This document shows, one piece after another, positions 25,073-33,617 of a stretch of DNA of 64,000 bases. The DNA is from JAEVLT01 sp964484065 (GTDB lineage Bacteria; Bacillota; Bacilli; Bacillales; Cytobacillaceae), in contig CAZAEW010000002.1 in assembly GCA_964484065.1 (NCBI GenBank), forward strand, positions 124,001-188,000, read 5' to 3'. Position 1 is the first letter of the stretch; each line of letters starts with the position of its first letter. Below the pieces are notes generated by a model that did not search any database, was not told the DNA's origin, and saw nothing but the letters and a program-made list of their open reading frames with translations. The translations under genes and the position numbers were made by a program.

Positions 25073-27058
25073 ATGTTTTTATTTGCTAACGCAACAATCT
25101 ATTTAGGTTTATTCCTAGCAATCTATTCTTTGCTTGTGATGACTTACGGAATGAGCGTAAAGAAACAAAAGTATATAAATAGCGGAAAAAGCGCAGTCAT
25201 TGCTGTATTCATATGTGCAGGACTTGCCATGTTCTCCTTGTTTTATTTGCTAGGAACTTCCCAATTTCAATATGCAACCGTCACGGATTATACAAGCAAA
25301 GATCTGCCGTTGATTTACAAATTAACTGCCCTTTGGGCAAGCAATGCCGGTTCATTACTTTTATGGACATTCTTTCTAACGCTTTATGCGATTATGATTA
25401 CCTATTCCCGAAAAATGAAAGGCAATCCGATGGTGCCTTACATTGTTGCGATCTTAATGGCAAATGCGGTATTTTTCTTCTTTATCCTTGGGTTTGTCGC
25501 AAAACCGTTTGAACTTTTAACGAATGTACCTGCAGATGGACGAGGATTGAATCCAATGCTGCAAAATCCAGGAATGATCATTCACCCTGTTACATTATAT
25601 CTTGGTTATGTGGGGCTTTCAGTGCCGTTTGCTTTTGCGATGGCCGCCCTTATTATGAAGAATGTTGATGATTTCTGGATTAAAATGACGAGACGCTGGA
25701 CAATCATTGCATGGCTGTTCTTAAGCTTAGGTAATATTTTCGGAGGCCAGTGGGCATATGTAGAGCTGGGCTGGGGCGGCTATTGGGCTTGGGATCCGGT
25801 TGAAAACGCATCATTTATGCCGTGGCTGACCGCCACTGCGTTTTTGCACTCGGTTATGATTCAAGAACGCAAAAACATGCTGAAGGTTTGGAATATCAGT
25901 TTAATTATTATCTCTTATGCATTAACCCTTTTTGGAACATTCTTAGTCCGAAGTGGGGTTCTAACTTCTGTTCATGCTTTTGCTAATTCTAATTTAGGAT
26001 TATATTTCTTAATTTTCATGGGTATAGCTGTTATTTGTTCACTCTACGTTCTAATGAGCAGATACCAACTGCTTAGAAGAAGCGCAGGAGAGTTCCAATC
26101 CTTTGTATCTAAGGAAAGCTCTTTCCTCATTAACAACTTACTATTGGTGGGTGCAGCGTTTGCTGTATTCTGGGGAACGATTTTTCCATTAGTGTCTGAA
26201 GCTGTAAAAGGTACAAAAGTGACTGTGGGAATGCCTTTCTTTAACACGGTGGAATCACCAATTCTTTTGTCGATGATGTTTTTGATGGCCGTTTGCCCGC
26301 TTTTAGCATGGCAAAGATCAAGCGTTAAGAATTTAAGAAAAAATTTCTTGATTCCTTCCATCCTTGCCATCATAGGCATGACCTTAATGGTTGTCTTTGG
26401 GATCAGAAAAGCGTGGGCGGTAATCGGATATGGAGTTATTATTCTATTATTTATCACTCACTTTTTAGAGTTTTACAGAGGGGTTAAAGCCAGAAGGAAG
26501 ATGACAGGTGAAAATCCTTTGCTTGCTCTTTATCGCCTGATGGTGAAAAACCGCCGCCGCTATGGTGGATACCTTGTCCACCTAGGGATTGCTTTTATTA
26601 CAATGGGAATTATCGGCTCACAAAACTATGATTTGCAAACGATGAAAACAATTGAATTGGGAAAATCAATTGAAATTGGTTCCTATCGAATTAATTACGA
26701 CCGCCTTGATCAGAAAAAAGAGAACAGCAATGACATTGTATATGCCGATATCACCGTTTTTAAAAACGGTGAAAAGTTAGGCTCATATGAACCGAAGAAA
26801 ATCTTCTATAACAGCACAGAGAGTCAGCCATCTTCAGAGGTGACCATTATTTCTTCGCTTAAAGAAGACTTATATGTTGTCTTAAGTACATGGGATCAAA
26901 ATGGAAAAGCGACATTCTTGGTTAAAGTTAACCCGATGATGGACTGGATGTGGATCGGTTCGTTTATGATTGTGATTGGTGCAATGTTTGCGATTTGGAA
27001 TGGAAAATACCAAAATATTACTCCTCGTTACACAGGAGTACGTAAAGAGGTGGCATGA
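25073..27058 (+). CDS. ccmF: CcmF, cytochrome c haem lyase core subunit
   Basis: 661 residues with about 14 or 15 membrane helices. The haem-handling WWD domain reads GGYWAWDPVENASFMPWL (around residues 232-250), and a conserved histidine is in IIHPVTLYLGYVG. It ligates haem from CcmE to CxxCH cysteines of apocytochromes at the outer membrane face. The C-terminal part (about 540-625) contains a large external loop (NYDLQTMKTIELGKSIEIG). Ends next to ccmH. Recognition is unambiguous. Confidence 0.96.
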   Translation: MFLFANATIYLGLFLAIYSLLVMTYGMSVKKQKYINSGKSAVIAVFICAGLAMFSLFYLLGTSQFQYATVTDYTSKDLPLIYKLTALWASNAGSLLLWTFFLTLYAIMITYSRKMKGNPMVPYIVAILMANAVFFFFILGFVAKPFELLTNVPADGRGLNPMLQNPGMIIHPVTLYLGYVGLSVPFAFAMAALIMKNVDDFWIKMTRRWTIIAWLFLSLGNIFGGQWAYVELGWGGYWAWDPVENASFMPWLTATAFLHSVMIQERKNMLKVWNISLIIISYALTLFGTFLVRSGVLTSVHAFANSNLGLYFLIFMGIAVICSLYVLMSRYQLLRRSAGEFQSFVSKESSFLINNLLLVGAAFAVFWGTIFPLVSEAVKGTKVTVGMPFFNTVESPILLSMMFLMAVCPLLAWQRSSVKNLRKNFLIPSILAIIGMTLMVVFGIRKAWAVIGYGVIILLFITHFLEFYRGVKARRKMTGENPLLALYRLMVKNRRRYGGYLVHLGIAFITMGIIGSQNYDLQTMKTIELGKSIEIGSYRINYDRLDQKKENSNDIVYADITVFKNGEKLGSYEPKKIFYNSTESQPSSEVTIISSLKEDLYVVLSTWDQNGKATFLVKVNPMMDWMWIGSFMIVIGAMFAIWNGKYQNITPRYTGVRKEVA

Positions 27059-27059
27059 T

Positions 27060-27563
27060 TTGAAAAGTAAATTAATGATCAGCCTCCTAATGCTGCTTTT
27101 TATTTTTCAAGGGTCGTTTCTGCATGCTGAAGCGAAAACCATTGATTATAAGTCTGCTGAATTTAAGGCTGTAGCTTCTCAGTTTGCCTGCACATGCGGC
27201 TGCGGTCAGGATCACTATGAATGTGATCCAAATACTTGCAATCTAACAAAAAACTTTAAAAAAGACCTTGTTAAGATGATGAATAAAGGCTGGGATAAAG
27301 ATAAAATTCGCAATTATTATGTGAAAATTTACGGAGAATCGATTTTAACAGCTCCGGAAAAAAGCGGTTTTAGCTTAACAGCTTGGGTTCTTCCTTTCGT
27401 AGCACTTGGTGCAGCAGCAGCAGCAATATTCTTCGTCATTCGAAAATGGGTAAAAAGAAAGGGAACAGATGAAACTGTCTTTGAGAATAGTAACGAAGAA
27501 AATGATGTGGAAAGTGAAATCCTTTCTTCCATGATCGAAGAAGAACGTAAAAAGTATCTTTAG
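27060..27563 (+). CDS. ccmH: CcmH-like thiol protein with CxCGC motif
   Basis: 167 residues: signal peptide (1-25), domain of the CcmH/CycL/NrfF fold, then a membrane helix (about 108-127) and an acidic cytoplasmic tail. CcmH normally carries LRCxxC to reduce apocytochrome disulfides. Here the motif is FACTCGCG (Cys44, 46, 48) with Cys55 and Cys60 following, unlike the canonical form. The frame is open upstream inside ccmF, but TTG 27060 with AGAGGTGG 7 bases before it gives a proper signal peptide. Confidence 0.85.
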   Translation: MKSKLMISLLMLLFIFQGSFLHAEAKTIDYKSAEFKAVASQFACTCGCGQDHYECDPNTCNLTKNFKKDLVKMMNKGWDKDKIRNYYVKIYGESILTAPEKSGFSLTAWVLPFVALGAAAAAIFFVIRKWVKRKGTDETVFENSNEENDVESEILSSMIEEERKKYL

Positions 27564-27575
27564 GATGTGAATATA

Positions 27576-27950
27576 ATGCATGATATTTCAGTGGTCTCAA
27601 TGTTTTTTACAGCTGTTCTAGTGCTTGGCTGCTTATTTCTGGCTATTTCACCATTATTTAAATGGGATTCGTATTTAAAGCTGAACTCACAAAGTGAAGA
27701 TTTGACCGTAACAAAAGAAATGCTGATGACAACACTTAACGAAATTGAATTTGATTATAAAATGGATAAAATTTCTCAGGTGGACTATAAAAATTTAAAA
27801 AAACAATACGAAGTACAGATTGCCAGCATCATGAAAGAAGAAGAAGAGTTTGTTGAACATAAGATTGATAAAGATTTGATGGATGAAGTTGAACGTGAAA
27901 TTCAAGAAGCAATGAAAAGCAAACAAAAAGAAAAGGGGGGAAGAAAGTGA
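27576..27950 (+). CDS. CcmI N-terminal-domain-like membrane protein
   Basis: About 124 residues: one membrane helix (residues 5-25) and a charged coiled-coil region with LNEIEFDYKMDKISQVDYKNLKKQYE, typical of the N-terminal part of CcmI and of short CcmI-like proteins. The TPR domain of full CcmI is missing. It probably assists the haem lyase. ATG 27576 is preferred over GTG 27567, since AGGA lies only 1 base before the GTG. It overlaps the next gene by 4 bases. Confidence 0.75.
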   Translation: MHDISVVSMFFTAVLVLGCLFLAISPLFKWDSYLKLNSQSEDLTVTKEMLMTTLNEIEFDYKMDKISQVDYKNLKKQYEVQIASIMKEEEEFVEHKIDKDLMDEVEREIQEAMKSKQKEKGGRK

Positions 27951-28933
27951 TCAAGAAAATCACCATCTTCCTTCTAGGATTAATGCTGCTAATCCCGACA
28001 ACAGGCTTGGCAGCTTCCGACTCGAAGATCACCATTGATACGCATTATCTTGTTGTTAGTCCCGCAGAAGACGGATCAACCAACTTGATGAATATGGCAA
28101 GCTATACCAATCCGTCTTCTCAAGAGTATAAAGGAGACGGTACAGGAGAATCCGTTTTAAAAGTCTCTTTGCCACAAGGTGCGACAGGATTGAATTTTTT
28201 AGACAGTACCATTCAATTTCAACAAACCAGCAATGGATTTATTACCAAAACACCAATACCAGCAAATCAAACTCAAGTTTTGCCTTATAGTTATAGAATG
28301 CCAAAGGGAAAAAAGATTACGTTAACTTTTGATTATCCGGTTTCACAGATGCAGTTTTTAGTTCCTGAGGGAATGGGAAGCATCACATTTCAGGGAGTTG
28401 ATGCCGCAAATCAAGGAACTTTCAAATTTGATAATCAAAACTATGTCGGCTACAGTGTAGAAGGAATTCAAGCAAATCAATCCTTCTCGATTGCTTATGA
28501 CCCAAAAAAACAGCCGGAAAATGCATCGTCACAATCCCAAGCAAAAAGTTCAAGTGAAGGGAATGTAACGAGATCGGCACCGGCATTTCATAATCCCGGA
28601 CATATTCGGATGTGGGAACAGTCACCACTGCACAGCTTTAATCCGCATATTTTTTTAATAGTGGTGCTGGCAATGGTAATTGCAGGAATTGCCTACTGGA
28701 TCTACTTCAGAAGGAAGGCAAGAGCAGAAGAGGCTCGACTCGGAGCAGATAAAGAGGAAAAGGCATTCAAACTATTAATGGCTAAGCAAAAAGCCATCAT
28801 GGATAAAATTATTGAACTTGAGGAAAACCATGGTGACGGAACCTTAACAGAAGACGAATATAACAAAAAACTTGCAGCCTATAAGGAACACTTGATTCAA
28901 GTGAAATTAAACTTACGCAACTTTGTAGAGTAA
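27947..28933 (+). CDS. Second Ccm-associated single-pass membrane protein
   Basis: 328 residues: signal peptide (1-23, ending TTGLAAS), an extracytoplasmic beta-sandwich-like domain (24-185), a Ser/Gln linker, one membrane helix (about 232-250), and a charged cytoplasmic tail with ELEENHGDGTLTEDEYNKKLAAYKEHL. I do not recognise the family. The topology copies the protein at 23515-24558, and the tail helices recall the CcmI-like neighbour. The GTG start overlaps the previous stop, so it is translationally coupled in the ccm operon. Function unknown. Confidence 0.8.
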   Translation: MIKKITIFLLGLMLLIPTTGLAASDSKITIDTHYLVVSPAEDGSTNLMNMASYTNPSSQEYKGDGTGESVLKVSLPQGATGLNFLDSTIQFQQTSNGFITKTPIPANQTQVLPYSYRMPKGKKITLTFDYPVSQMQFLVPEGMGSITFQGVDAANQGTFKFDNQNYVGYSVEGIQANQSFSIAYDPKKQPENASSQSQAKSSSEGNVTRSAPAFHNPGHIRMWEQSPLHSFNPHIFLIVVLAMVIAGIAYWIYFRRKARAEEARLGADKEEKAFKLLMAKQKAIMDKIIELEENHGDGTLTEDEYNKKLAAYKEHLIQVKLNLRNFVE

Positions 28934-28954
28934 TAACTGGAATGGGAGGGATTC

Positions 28955-29662
28955 GTGTTGATTGAAATACGAAAGCTTACAAAACAAGCAGACAATAAAT
29001 TAATCTTACGCGGTATCGACCTCTCCATAAAACAAGGGGAAACAGTAGCTATTCTCGGTCCAAACGGAGCTGGCAAAAGCACTTTGCTAAAGGTGCTTAC
29101 CACTCTTATTAAACCGACATCCGGGATAGTTAAGATTAATGGTTTGGATTTGAGAAAAAACCAAATCGAAATTAAAAAGCAATTTGGTTATTTACCCCAT
29201 TCCAGTCTACTTTATGACCAATATTCTCCGTATGAAAATCTAATTTTCTTTGGTCAGCTTTACGGAGTGAAGAATGTTGAGCAGCGGGCGGTTGAGCTTG
29301 TAAAGGAAGTCGGGTTATCGTTCTTTTTAAATGACCCTGTTAAAAATTTCTCTCGCGGGATGATTCAGCGAATTGCGATTGCAAGAGCGATTGTTCATGA
29401 GCCGCAAATCCTGTTTCTGGATGAACCGCACACAGGCCTTGATCAAGGGGCCATCGGCATTCTCAACAACGTCATCCTATCAATGAAAGCCAAAGGAACA
29501 ACGACATTGATGGTAACGCATGATTTTAAACAAGCCGCAGAAATTTGTGATCGAATCGTGATTTTAAAAAATGGGAAAATTGCTGATGATTTTAACCTTG
29601 GCGAAAAAAGTCTTGATTACGTTACAGAAAAATATCAGCAGCAAGTGGAGGGAGTATCATGA
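28955..29662 (+). CDS. ccmA: CcmA, ABC transporter ATPase for cytochrome c maturation
   Basis: 235 residues. Walker A GPNGAGKSTLL (about residue 36), Q-loop region, signature FSRGMIQRIA in place of LSGGQ, Walker B ILFLDEPHTGLD, and the switch histidine in MVTHDFKQA. With CcmB, CcmC and CcmD it releases haem-loaded CcmE from CcmC. GTG 28955 or TTG 28958; GGGAGGG precedes both. It overlaps ccmB by 4 bases. Confidence 0.93.
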   Translation: MLIEIRKLTKQADNKLILRGIDLSIKQGETVAILGPNGAGKSTLLKVLTTLIKPTSGIVKINGLDLRKNQIEIKKQFGYLPHSSLLYDQYSPYENLIFFGQLYGVKNVEQRAVELVKEVGLSFFLNDPVKNFSRGMIQRIAIARAIVHEPQILFLDEPHTGLDQGAIGILNNVILSMKAKGTTTLMVTHDFKQAAEICDRIVILKNGKIADDFNLGEKSLDYVTEKYQQQVEGVS

Positions 29663-30339
29663 CACAATTAAGAACGGCCCTCCTGCTTGCCAAAAAAGAT
29701 TTATATTCCGAATTAAAATCAAAGCAGGTTCTGGCAACCATGATTATTTTTGCAGGACTGGTCATATTAGTATTCAGTTTTGCGTTTGATCCTGCAAATA
29801 ATACGACCAAAGCGGTTATTCCGGGCGTGATTTGGGTAATCATAGTCTTTTCAGGGATTCTGGGATTGAACCGTTCCTTTCTATCAGAGCAGCGCAATGA
29901 TACCATGCAAGGATTAATGATTGCACCAATGGATGCGACCAGCATCTATATAGGGAAATTTTTGGCGAACTTTACCATGATCTTGATTGTTGAACTTGTA
30001 TCTATTCCTTTTTTGTTCTTATTGTTTGACTTTAATGTTCTTGGCAGTGTGTCTTATTTTATCCTTGTACTTTTCATTGGCAGCTTTGGATTTATTAGCA
30101 TCGGAACATTCCTTGCGGCGCTCGCGGCAAATTCAAAGAGCAGTGAAATGCTGCTGCCACTGCTTCTGTTTCCGATTACAAGCCCGATTTTAATCGGTGT
30201 TGTTCAAGCAACAAGAATTATCTTGACCAATATGGAAAAGTTTTCAAGTGCTCTGGCTTGGATTCAATTAATATCAGCTTATGATGTAATCTTCTTTGTT
30301 CTTTGTTATTTATTAATCGAATACGTATTGGAGGTCTAA
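29659..30339 (+). CDS. ccmB: CcmB, ABC transporter membrane subunit
   Basis: 226 residues with six membrane helices and little else, and a conserved basic N-terminal stretch LLLAKKDLYSELKSKQ. It pairs with CcmA. The loop LNRSFLSEQRNDTMQGLMIAP, located after the second helix, is characteristic of CcmB. Placed between ccmA and ccmC, with coupled starts. Confidence 0.93.
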   Translation: MTQLRTALLLAKKDLYSELKSKQVLATMIIFAGLVILVFSFAFDPANNTTKAVIPGVIWVIIVFSGILGLNRSFLSEQRNDTMQGLMIAPMDATSIYIGKFLANFTMILIVELVSIPFLFLLFDFNVLGSVSYFILVLFIGSFGFISIGTFLAALAANSKSSEMLLPLLLFPITSPILIGVVQATRIILTNMEKFSSALAWIQLISAYDVIFFVLCYLLIEYVLEV

Positions 30340-30342
30340 GCG

Positions 30343-31104
30343 ATGAGTATGAATCTCGAACAGGAGGAAATGCCCCTTCCGGAAGTAGAACCGGCAGAGG
30401 GAAACAGCTCCTTATTACCGAAGATTTTATTCGGTTGTACAGTAGTTTCGATCTTGGCAGCACTTTATTTAATCTTTATGTATGCGCATATTGAGAAAAC
30501 GATGGGTGTTGTTCAGAAAATCTTTTATTTCCATGTCGGTTCCGCCTGGACAGCCTTTTTAGCTTATGGGGTAACCTTTGTTTACAGTATTCTCTACCTT
30601 GTTAAAAGAAAGAGAATTTATGATACATATGCCTATGTATCTGCAGAAATTGGAGTAGTTTTCACAACCATTGTATTAGTCACAGGGCCTATTTGGGCTA
30701 AATCAGCTTGGAATACTTGGTGGGTTTGGGAACCTCGTCTGACAACAACCCTAATCCTATGGTTTCTTTATGTTGGCTACATGATGATCCGGCAAATGGA
30801 TGGTGTTTGGGATAAGAAAGCCCGACTTTGCTCAGTATTTGGAATTATTGGCTTTGCGGATGTGCCTATCGTCTTCTTTGCTATCCGCTGGTGGCAGACG
30901 AAACTTCATCCGATTGTTTTTGGTAATGGGGTTTCTCAGCAAGGCGGCGGAATTGAAGGAAACATGCTTGTTGCATTGTTAGTGTCTCTGACAGCCTTAA
31001 CGTTCTTATATACCTATCTCCTTAATAAAGGGGTTTCCTTCGAAAAAATGAAAATAAAAGTGAACCAATATAAAGAAAAACTTCGTGAAGAAATCGAACA
31101 ATAG
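30343..31104 (+). CDS. ccmC: CcmC, haem handler that loads CcmE
   Basis: 253 residues with six membrane helices. The tryptophan-rich haem-binding loop reads SAWNTWWVWEPRLTTTLILW (around residue 120), and the two axial histidines are in FYFHVGSAW and KLHPIVFG. CcmC attaches haem to CcmE outside the membrane. The N-terminal acidic extension of about 25 residues is longer than in enterobacterial CcmC. It starts 3 bases after ccmB. Confidence 0.95.
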   Translation: MSMNLEQEEMPLPEVEPAEGNSSLLPKILFGCTVVSILAALYLIFMYAHIEKTMGVVQKIFYFHVGSAWTAFLAYGVTFVYSILYLVKRKRIYDTYAYVSAEIGVVFTTIVLVTGPIWAKSAWNTWWVWEPRLTTTLILWFLYVGYMMIRQMDGVWDKKARLCSVFGIIGFADVPIVFFAIRWWQTKLHPIVFGNGVSQQGGGIEGNMLVALLVSLTALTFLYTYLLNKGVSFEKMKIKVNQYKEKLREEIEQ

Positions 31105-31117
31105 GAGGAGATTTATT

Positions 31118-31243
31118 ATGGCTTTTGTATGGGCAGCATATTCAGCAATTTGGTTAATTATTTTTGGCTATCTCATGATTTTAGGCAAACGCCAAAAAGA
31201 TTTAAAAAAGGAAATTGAGTTCCTAAAGCAGCTGGAAAAGTAA
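31118..31243 (+). CDS. ccmD: CcmD, small membrane protein of the haem release complex
   Basis: 41 residues: MAFVWAAYSAIWLIIFGYL, a single membrane helix, followed by a basic coiled tail (GKRQKDLKKEIEFLKQLEK). This size, topology and place right after ccmC define CcmD, which links CcmE to CcmABC. AGGAGGAG ribosome site 7 bases upstream. Confidence 0.88.
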   Translation: MAFVWAAYSAIWLIIFGYLMILGKRQKDLKKEIEFLKQLEK

Positions 31244-31299
31244 ACATCTGCGCATAACAGCTGAATTTTATTCTCTGGCTGGTGTTAGGAGGAAGAATG

Positions 31300-31809
31300 A
31301 TGAACAAACTGGTTATTAAGCGGCTCGTCCTAATTCTGTTAATAGGCATGTTTGGATATTTCGGATACAGTATGATCCATCAAGGCAAAAAAACAGATGT
31401 TGGTGATAAAGCCTATAATTTTTCTCTTCAAAATTTGGATGGCTCCACAACAAAGCTGTCAGATTATAAAGGGAAAATGGTTGTCATCAATTATTTTGCA
31501 ACATGGTGTGACCCTTGTAAGGAAGAAGCACCGGAATTGGCACAATTTGCAAAAGACTATGGTGACAAGTATCCTCTCGTCATGATTGATAGAGGAGAAA
31601 CGAAAGATGATGTAAAAGAATTTCTAAAGAAAAATAAAAGTACAGCAACATTTTTGTTTGATTACAATGCAACCGTTGGAAAAATATACAATGTTACCGG
31701 TCAACCTGAAACATTTGTTATTGACCGGAACGGTGTGATTAAAGAGCATTACAACGGACCATTATCAGAAGATCAACTGTATCAGATGGTAAAAAAACAC
31801 GATAGTTAA
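31300..31809 (+). CDS. ccmG: CcmG/ResA-type thioredoxin-like protein
   Basis: 169 residues: membrane anchor (8-24), then a TlpA/ResA thioredoxin fold with active site WCDPC (about 69-73), cis-proline region GQPETFVIDRNG, and the typical FATWC lead. It keeps apocytochrome CxxCH thiols reduced outside the cell membrane. The frame opens at GTG 31282, but ATG 31300 is 7 bases from AGGAGG. Last gene of the ccm operon, followed by a strong terminator. Confidence 0.9.
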   Translation: MNKLVIKRLVLILLIGMFGYFGYSMIHQGKKTDVGDKAYNFSLQNLDGSTTKLSDYKGKMVVINYFATWCDPCKEEAPELAQFAKDYGDKYPLVMIDRGETKDDVKEFLKKNKSTATFLFDYNATVGKIYNVTGQPETFVIDRNGVIKEHYNGPLSEDQLYQMVKKHDS

Positions 31810-31816
31810 AAAGGCT

Positions 31817-31853
31817 GGGATTAAACCTCTTATGACGGTTTAATCCTTTTTTT
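31817..31853. terminator. Terminator between ccmG and the SIMPL gene
   Basis: A perfect 10-bp stem GGATTAAACC / GGTTTAATCC, 9-base loop, then seven T residues. It closes the ccm operon and can also serve the convergent gene. Confidence 0.92.
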
Positions 31854-32517
31854 ATGCTTGATATCGGAAGTAAGCGGTGATTTTGGCGGAAATGAGAAGC
31901 TGCCCAGGCTCGAAAGCAGCGGTGGAGATTCCTTTGACAACCGGAAAAGGCTGAAGATTTAGGGGGCGATCCGTTTTTGAACGTTCGATCAAATAAACAG
32001 GTGCGGGCTGCAATGTTACTTTAATGCTTGAGGCAATTGAGTTCGCCTTTTGCTGTGCATCGGCAATGGCAGCTGAAAGGGATTGAAGATAAAACCACTC
32101 TTTATGAATCACTGAAAATTGAACATCAGCGACATAATTTGCTCCTTGCAGAACCGTGCTGTCAACAATATTTCCAATGGACGATAGATCCTCAATTTTT
32201 ACGCGAAGAAGATGTGAAACCTTATAACCCCTGAATATTTGCTTTCCTTGCTCAAAATCATATTGTGAGTCAATTCGGTAATCAAATGTTTGAATATGTT
32301 CTTTCAGGATACCATGATTTAATAAAGTTTGAATCACTCGATTGACTGCAGCAGCATTCTTCCGCTGTGCTTCGGTCAGATCCTTTCCTTCATTGATAAC
32401 TCCTAAATTAACAAATGCCAAATTGGGCGGAACAGCAAGTTCTCCTTCCCCTGTAACCTCCAGCATATATGGCTGAAAAAGAGAAGAAACATGCAGAATA
32501 GGCTGCTGATGATACAT
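31852..32517 (-). CDS. SIMPL-domain (DUF541) protein
   Basis: 221 residues of the SIMPL/DUF541 family: EVTGEGELAVPPNLAFVNLGV, RVIQTLLNHGILKEHIQTFDYRI, and GYKVSHLLRVKI. No signal peptide is apparent, unlike many family members such as BP26 and YggE. The molecular role is unknown. ATG 32517 (MYHQQPILH) has GGAG 7 bases upstream and is preferred to 32535. It is convergent with the ccm operon and divergent from spoIIIAA. Confidence 0.85.
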   Translation of the reverse strand: MYHQQPILHVSSLFQPYMLEVTGEGELAVPPNLAFVNLGVINEGKDLTEAQRKNAAAVNRVIQTLLNHGILKEHIQTFDYRIDSQYDFEQGKQIFRGYKVSHLLRVKIEDLSSIGNIVDSTVLQGANYVADVQFSVIHKEWFYLQSLSAAIADAQQKANSIASSIKVTLQPAPVYLIERSKTDRPLNLQPFPVVKGISTAAFEPGQLLISAKITAYFRYQA

Positions 32518-32630
32518 ATTAATCGCTCCAATCACAAATATTCCATATCAAATAAATACGAATGCTGAGCAAGAAAAATTCCACAACAATATTTTTTGTT
32601 GGAGGGTTACGCCTAACAGACTAATTCAAA

Positions 32631-32659
32631 GTCATATTGTTTGCCCCCGGGCATACATT
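32631..32659 (+). promoter_or_regulatory. Sigma-E promoter of the spoIIIA operon
   Basis: -35 GTCATATT (32631-32638) and -10 GCATACATT (32651-32659), separated by about 13 bases, match the sigma-E consensus. It lies 35 bases before the spoIIIAA start, as expected for this mother-cell operon. Confidence 0.85.
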
Positions 32660-32693
32660 TAAATTAATTAGACAAGCAACGGGGGGTAACGAG

Positions 32694-33617
32694 ATGGAAA
32701 CACTCTTGAATTCATTGCCAAATACAATTGCAGAAATCATTAAAAGAGTCCCTCCTTCAGAACGGACACAAGTTGAAGAAATCAGAATACGGGTTAATCG
32801 GCCAGTTGAAATAACCATGAAGGGAACTCCAACATTTTTACCCTATATCATTCAGCCGGAAGATGCTTTTCATTTAATGAATAAAATCAGCTGTTTTTCC
32901 ATTTATGCATTAGAAGAAGAATTAAAACGGGGATATGTAACTGTTTCAGGAGGACACCGGATCGGTTTAGCCGGAAAGGTCATTCTTGAGGAAGGAAAAG
33001 TGAAAGCGATTCGAGATGTTTCATCCTTCAATATTCGGATTGCTAGAGAAAGAATTGGAATATCAGAAGCGGTGATTCCTTTTGTCTTTAAGACTGAGTG
33101 GCTTCATACGATGATTATCGGCCCGCCCCAGACTGGAAAAACGACCCTGCTCCGGGATTTAGCCCGAGCAATCTCCACCGGAAACGGAGTGAAACGAATC
33201 GAGGCTGTTAAAGTAGGAATCGTCGATGAAAGGTCTGAAATAGCCGGGTCAGTAAATGGCATTCCCCAACTGACATTTGGAAATCGTGTTGATGTACTTG
33301 ATGCGTGTCCAAAGGCAGAGGGCATGATGATGATGATTCGCTCGATGAGTCCCGATGTTTTAATTGTGGATGAAATCGGCAGGAAGGAAGATGCAGAGGC
33401 GATTATGGAAGCAGTTCATGCCGGCATTAAATTATTCATGACAACACACGGGAGCAATCTTGATGAAATAAGGAAGCGTCCATCTTTGAAAGAAATTCTC
33501 GATCAGAAAATTTTTCAGCGCTTTATTGTATTAAGCAGAAAAAGCGGACCGGGAACAATTGCTCAAATTTTAGATCACAATGGCAGAGAATTGATTCAAA
33601 AAGTGAGAGTGACCTAA
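32694..33617 (+). CDS. spoIIIAA: Stage III sporulation protein AA, ATPase
   Basis: 307 residues. Secretion-ATPase-like protein with Walker A GPPQTGKTTLLRD and a Walker B region VLIVDEIGRKEDA. It energises the SpoIIIA-SpoIIQ feeding channel between mother cell and forespore. The open frame begins at 32637, within the sigma-E promoter; ATG 32694 with GGGGGGT is the real start. First of eight spoIIIA genes. Confidence 0.96.
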   Translation: METLLNSLPNTIAEIIKRVPPSERTQVEEIRIRVNRPVEITMKGTPTFLPYIIQPEDAFHLMNKISCFSIYALEEELKRGYVTVSGGHRIGLAGKVILEEGKVKAIRDVSSFNIRIARERIGISEAVIPFVFKTEWLHTMIIGPPQTGKTTLLRDLARAISTGNGVKRIEAVKVGIVDERSEIAGSVNGIPQLTFGNRVDVLDACPKAEGMMMMIRSMSPDVLIVDEIGRKEDAEAIMEAVHAGIKLFMTTHGSNLDEIRKRPSLKEILDQKIFQRFIVLSRKSGPGTIAQILDHNGRELIQKVRVT

